NCBI GenBank assembly: GCA_016302225.1
Contig: JAEDOB010000083.1
Location: 1-8,528 of the forward strand
DNA: 8,528 nt
Source of the DNA: Oscillospiraceae bacterium
GTDB taxonomy: Bacteria > Bacillota > Clostridia > Oscillospirales > Ruminococcaceae
Reading direction: 5' to 3'
The notes beneath the pieces are model-generated. The model did not search any database. It saw only the letters and a program-made list of their open reading frames with translations, and had not been told where the DNA came from. The position numbers and the translations under genes are program-made. This document shows positions 5,425 to 8,528 of the stretch, one piece after another (position 1 is the first letter of the stretch; each line of letters begins with the position of its first letter).

Positions 5425-6192
5425 TTACTCACCGCCTCTGCCAAGATATACCGCCTGAACGGTCTTGTCCGCAAGCACGTCGTTTATGCTGCCCTCCATA
5501 AGCAGCTTTCCTTCGTGGAGGACGGTTACAATGTCCGCCGCCTGCTTGACAAAATCCATATCATGCTCAATAACGATAATGGTGCAGTCCTTTTTTATCT
5601 CCTTGAGAATTTCGCCTGTTTTGAAGGTTTCGGGCTTTCCCATACCTGCGGCAGGCTCGTCCAGCATAATTATTTCGGGCTTCTGCAAAAGCTGCATTGC
5701 AATTTCCAGCCACTGCTTTTCGCCGTGAGCAAGGCTGCCCGCTCTCACGTCCGCACGTTCTTTCAGACCGACCTTTTCAAGTGTCGCATAGATATTTGCC
5801 ATATCTTCATCTGACGGCTTGCGAAAAATCGAATCCATAATACCCTTATGACCTTTCAGGGAAAGTATCATATTTTCCGTGACGGTAAGATTTACAAAAA
5901 CGCTTGGCACCTGAAACTTTCTGCCGATACCCTCTGTGACAATTTTGTATTCCTTCATGCCCGTCAGTCGGACAGGCTCTTTGTCCTTTGGATAGAACAT
6001 AACCGTACCCGAGGTGGGCTTTGTCTTTGCGCAGATAATATCGAGGAGCGTAGTTTTTCCCGCACCGTTGGGACCGATAAAGAAATGAACGGTGTTTCTT
6101 TTTACCGCAGTTTTTACTTCGGTCAGTGCATAAAATCCGTCAAAGCAAACGGAAATATTGTTTATTTCAAGCACATTTTCATTGACGCTCAT
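5425..6192 (-). CDS. urtD: Urea ABC transporter ATP-binding subunit UrtD
   Basis: A 255-residue LivG-like ATPase of the urea importer. It has Walker A GPNGAGKTT (40-48), Q-loop Q94 in GIGRKFQVPSVF, an unusual signature LAHGEKQWLEIAM (154-166) close to the LSHGQKQWLEI form seen in UrtD proteins, Walker B IIMLDEPAAGM (D178/E179) and switch His H210 in VIEHDMDF. Its partner UrtE lacks the switch His, so the two ATP sites differ. The start codon overlaps the urtC stop as ATGA (6189-6192), with AAAGGAGG inside the urtC 3' end, so translation is coupled. Confidence 0.93.
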   Translation of the reverse strand: MSVNENVLEINNISVCFDGFYALTEVKTAVKRNTVHFFIGPNGAGKTTLLDIICAKTKPTSGTVMFYPKDKEPVRLTGMKEYKIVTEGIGRKFQVPSVFVNLTVTENMILSLKGHKGIMDSIFRKPSDEDMANIYATLEKVGLKERADVRAGSLAHGEKQWLEIAMQLLQKPEIIMLDEPAAGMGKPETFKTGEILKEIKKDCTIIVIEHDMDFVKQAADIVTVLHEGKLLMEGSINDVLADKTVQAVYLGRGGE

Positions 6193-7292
6193 TTTGCCGC
6201 CTCCTTTGCGGGAACTGCTTTTCTATTCTTCATTCTGCCGATAAATGCGGGGAGCTGATCTCTTACAATTCCCACAATACCGCCCTTGAAGAACAGAATT
6301 GTTATGCAGAATACCGCACCGATTATGTACTGCCAGATCTCAACCATACTGCCCGAGCTGAGATTATATTCGCAGAGATTAATAAGAAATGCGCCTATTA
6401 CCGCACCGATAATTGTTCCTCTGCCGCCGATAGCTACCCAAATTACCATTGTGATGGAATATGCAATAGTCATCTGGGAAGGCGTAATGCTGCCGTTGAA
6501 GTTTACGAAAACCGCACCCGCAATTCCCGCAATTGCCGCAGAAAGAACATAGATAAAGGTCTTGTAGCTGCTGACATTGTAGCCCGAGAAATATGTCCTG
6601 TTTTCGCCGTCACGGATAGCTACAAGGAGCTTACCGAATTTCCTGCTTACAAGGAATTTTGCCAGGGCATACACAAGCACCAGAATTGCCAGAGAAACAT
6701 AGAAAAGCGTGAACATATTTGCCCTGTTTGCATCGCCCTTTATGCTGCCGAAAACGGTCTTAATTTCGGTAATGCCAACGTTTCCGTTAGTGTAGGGAGA
6801 AAGTGCGATAAATATGGAATATGCAGCCCATGTTAAAGCCTGAGAAATGATAGAAAAATATACGCCCTTAACTCTCTTTTTGAACATAAAATATCCAACC
6901 AAAAACGCCACGACCGAAGGAACGGCAACTATCAGAATAATTGTCAGCGGCAGATATTTGAAGGGACGCCATACAAGGGGCAGCGTATCAATTCCGCCGA
7001 TGTGCATAAAGTCGGTTATCTGTCCGTTTGTCTGCTGCAATTTCAGATACATTGCCATGCAGTAGCCGCCGAGAGCAAAATACAGTCCGTGACCAAGGCT
7101 GAGTATTCCCGTATAGCCCCAAATAAGGTCAAGCCCGATGGCGACTACCGCAAACGCAATACATTTTCCAAGGAAAAGCACGGTCGACGAACCGCTGAGC
7201 ATTCCCGCATTAAGCATTAAAGGCATTGCCGCAAGAATTAGCACTATAACAGCAAAGCAAATATTATCTCCCTGCTTTTTGATAAGCTTCAT
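6189..7292 (-). CDS. urtC: Urea ABC transporter permease UrtC
   Basis: A 367-residue membrane permease of the LivM-like family, one half of the urea channel. The block FAVVAIGLDLIWGYTGILSL and the following GHGLYFALGGY (about residues 47-77) are characteristic of UrtC. The cytoplasmic coupling loop KLLVAIRDGENRTYFSGYN (221-239) and AIGGRGTIIGAVIGA (287-301) also fit. About 8-10 membrane segments are visible. The C-tail is basic (GRMKNRKAVPAKEAAK). The ATG at 7292 follows GGGGGTG and lies 12 bp after the urtB stop. The stop overlaps the urtD start. Confidence 0.93.
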   Translation of the reverse strand: MKLIKKQGDNICFAVIVLILAAMPLMLNAGMLSGSSTVLFLGKCIAFAVVAIGLDLIWGYTGILSLGHGLYFALGGYCMAMYLKLQQTNGQITDFMHIGGIDTLPLVWRPFKYLPLTIILIVAVPSVVAFLVGYFMFKKRVKGVYFSIISQALTWAAYSIFIALSPYTNGNVGITEIKTVFGSIKGDANRANMFTLFYVSLAILVLVYALAKFLVSRKFGKLLVAIRDGENRTYFSGYNVSSYKTFIYVLSAAIAGIAGAVFVNFNGSITPSQMTIAYSITMVIWVAIGGRGTIIGAVIGAFLINLCEYNLSSGSMVEIWQYIIGAVFCITILFFKGGIVGIVRDQLPAFIGRMKNRKAVPAKEAAK

Positions 7293-7304
7293 AACGGCAC
7301 CCCC

Positions 7305-8210
7305 TTATTCATCAAGGCTTCTGCTCTTGATAACGAACAGACCCTGCGGACGCTTCTGTAAAAATACGATAACGATAAGCAAAACAATAGCCTTTGCGAT
7401 TGTGGAAGAAGTGTAATGCTCCGTGAAAATGCTTGCCGAACCGATTATGGTCGAACCGATAACAGTTCCCAGAAGCTTTCCTACGCCGCCCAGAACGACA
7501 GCCATAAAGGAGTTTACAATATAGCTTTGTCCGACTGTGGAATCAATTGAGCCGAGAAGTGCCACCGAACAGCCCGCAATTCCCGCAAGCCCCGAGCCGA
7601 TAGCAAAGGTGATGTTGTCAACACGGCGGGAGTTTATTCCCATGCACTGAGCCATGGTTCTGTTCTGCATAACGGCACGCATCTGTCTGCCGAAATTTGA
7701 CTTGTACATAATGAGCCATACAAGCAAAAGGCAAAGCGCTACCATAAAGATGATGAACAGTCTGTTGTAGGAAAATGTGCAGCCGCCAACAGTGATACCG
7801 CCGTTTAAGAAGGACGGAGCGTTTACGTTTACACCCTGTGTTCCGAAAATGCTTCTTGCCGCCTGCTGGAGAATAAGGCTTATGCCGTAGGTTGCAAGAA
7901 GGCTGTCTATCTCACGTCCGTAAAGTCTTGAAATAACGAACCGCTCAAGCAGGCTGCCCAGCAGGAAGGTCACAAGAAATGCGAACGGAATTGCCGCGAA
8001 GTAATAAATATCCCTGACGCTTTCGGGGAAAAATTGTACAAATATCTGCTGCATAACATAGGTCATGTATGCGCCTATCATCAGAAATTCGCCGTGTGCC
8101 ATATTTATGACCTTCATAAGTCCGAAGGTTATGGCAAGACCGATAGATGTCAGCAAAATAATGGAGCTGAGGCTTATGCCGTTAAACAGCGTATTTATAA
8201 GCTGTTCCAT
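7305..8210 (-). CDS. urtB: Urea ABC transporter permease UrtB
   Basis: A 301-residue LivH-like permease and partner of UrtC. Residues 21-48 (LTSIGLAITFGLMK, then VINMAHGEFLMIGAY) carry the signature of UrtB/LivH proteins. AVVLGGVGKLLGTVIGS (about 237-253) is the conserved late coupling region. About 8 membrane segments are visible. I chose the ATG at 8210 because AAAGGAG lies 8 nt before it. An in-frame ATG at 8258 would add 16 residues (MQPKISLYSLRKGVLF) encoded within an intergenic hairpin, without a ribosome site. The length is that of short UrtB forms, without the extra N-terminal periplasmic domain found in many proteobacterial UrtB proteins. Confidence 0.93.
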   Translation of the reverse strand: MEQLINTLFNGISLSSIILLTSIGLAITFGLMKVINMAHGEFLMIGAYMTYVMQQIFVQFFPESVRDIYYFAAIPFAFLVTFLLGSLLERFVISRLYGREIDSLLATYGISLILQQAARSIFGTQGVNVNAPSFLNGGITVGGCTFSYNRLFIIFMVALCLLLVWLIMYKSNFGRQMRAVMQNRTMAQCMGINSRRVDNITFAIGSGLAGIAGCSVALLGSIDSTVGQSYIVNSFMAVVLGGVGKLLGTVIGSTIIGSASIFTEHYTSSTIAKAIVLLIVIVFLQKRPQGLFVIKSRSLDE

Positions 8211-8238
8211 AAATAACACTCCTTTTCGTAAAGAATAA

Positions 8239-8296
8239 AGCGAGATCTTCGGCTGCAATTTTTTTAGATGAAATCCGTGCAGCCGAAGATTTCGCT
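8239..8296 (-). terminator. Intergenic stem-loop between urtA and urtB, possible partial terminator
   Basis: Two 19-base arms (8239-8257 and 8278-8296) are complementary except for one position (8244/8291), around a 20-base AT-rich loop. On the minus strand the stem is followed by TTTATTCTTT. Placed 40 bp after the urtA stop and about 30 bp before urtB, it could end part of the transcripts or protect the urtA message from decay. Confidence 0.6.
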
Positions 8297-8336
8297 CAGG
8301 AGGGGGATTTTTACCAATGGAAATAGTAATTATCGA

Positions 8337-8528
8337 TTATTCAAGAGGCTGAATGCCTGCCGCAACTGCCCAGTCATATGTAGTAAGGTAAGGGTCGGGA
8401 GCTACGGGGTCGGTGGCATATACTTCGTTGATAAGTCCGTCTGCACCAACTTCACCGATTCTTACAGGCTTTACAAGATGGTGGTTGTCGCCCTGAATGG
8501 TAACTGTGCCTTCGGGAGCGTCAAAGGA
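8337..8528 (-). CDS. urtA: Urea ABC transporter substrate-binding protein UrtA (C-terminal 63 residues)
   Basis: Only the end of the gene is in the window; the frame enters at the right edge and stops at TAA 8339-8337. The visible residues include FDAPEGTVTI, a N-H-H turn, VKPVRIGEV, ADGLINEVY and the PDPYL tail. This is the pattern of the UrtA C-terminus (FDAPEG.V, N.H, RIG.I, DG, PDP). UrtA is the secreted or lipid-anchored protein that binds urea and delivers it to UrtB/UrtC. Its position directly before urtB in the same direction supports the call. Signal sequence, lipobox and promoter lie outside the window. Confidence 0.92.
   Translation of the reverse strand, partial: SFDAPEGTVTIQGDNHHLVKPVRIGEVGADGLINEVYATDPVAPDPYLTTYDWAVAAGIQPLE

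Noticed and set aside
5424..5474. 17-residue N-terminal extension of UrtE.
   Set aside because: It would lie inside urtD; the ATG at 5423 starts the conserved MLEL..I sequence of the family.
8211..8258. 16-residue N-terminal extension of UrtB.
   Set aside because: It is encoded by one arm of the intergenic hairpin and has no ribosome site, whereas the ATG at 8210 has a good AAAGGAG.
4731..8528. Branched-chain amino acid (Liv) transporter instead of urea transporter.
   Set aside because: The families are related, but UrtD HGEKQWLEIAM, UrtE TEGIQPSII with VEQYLDF, UrtC LDLIWGYTGILSLGHG and the UrtA FDAPEG/PDP tail are urea-type signatures.

Overview
The window looks like chromosomal DNA of a low-to-mid G+C Gram-positive bacterium, most likely a gut or rumen clostridium of the Ruminococcus/Oscillospiraceae kind. 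The reasons are strong AGGAGG-type ribosome binding sites, a sigma-A type promoter, a full urea ABC transporter operon, and a secreted Gly/Thr/Ser-rich repeat protein of a kind common in Clostridia. The organism assignment is inference; no marker gene is present.

Layout. (1) Minus strand, 1468 down to the left edge: the first 489 residues of a secreted protein, unterminated in this window. It has a signal peptide, then a domain about 74% identical to eukaryotic ubiquitin (my ungapped count: 53 of 72 positions), then a probable beta-solenoid with 29-residue GAGIGGG/ITISGG repeats. It has its own sigma-A promoter and a structured leader of about 170 nt. (2) 1469-2019 is gene-free. It holds that leader and promoter, a 117-bp palindromic mobile repeat, and a weak candidate promoter for the next gene. 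(3) Plus strand, 2020-3306: a CPA2-family cation/proton antiporter. (4) 3307-3639 is gene-free. It holds a second, inverted copy of the mobile repeat and two converging terminators. (5) Minus strand, from the right edge down to 3640: urtA (C-terminus only), urtB, urtC, urtD, urtE and a soluble REC-HisKA-HATPase hybrid histidine kinase. All are tightly spaced and read as one operon.

How the genes work together. UrtA captures urea outside the membrane, UrtB and UrtC form the channel, and UrtD and UrtE hydrolyse ATP. The last gene of the operon is a two-component signalling protein with no membrane or DNA-binding part, so it may relay a signal linked to nitrogen or urea status. A long hairpin between urtA and urtB may set a higher level for the binding protein than for the membrane and ATPase subunits.

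The most striking feature is the ubiquitin-like domain. It is nearly canonical in its fold core and keeps six of the seven ubiquitin lysines. It lacks the C-terminal Gly-Gly and sits exactly after a predicted signal-peptidase site, at the N-terminus of a secreted bacterial protein.
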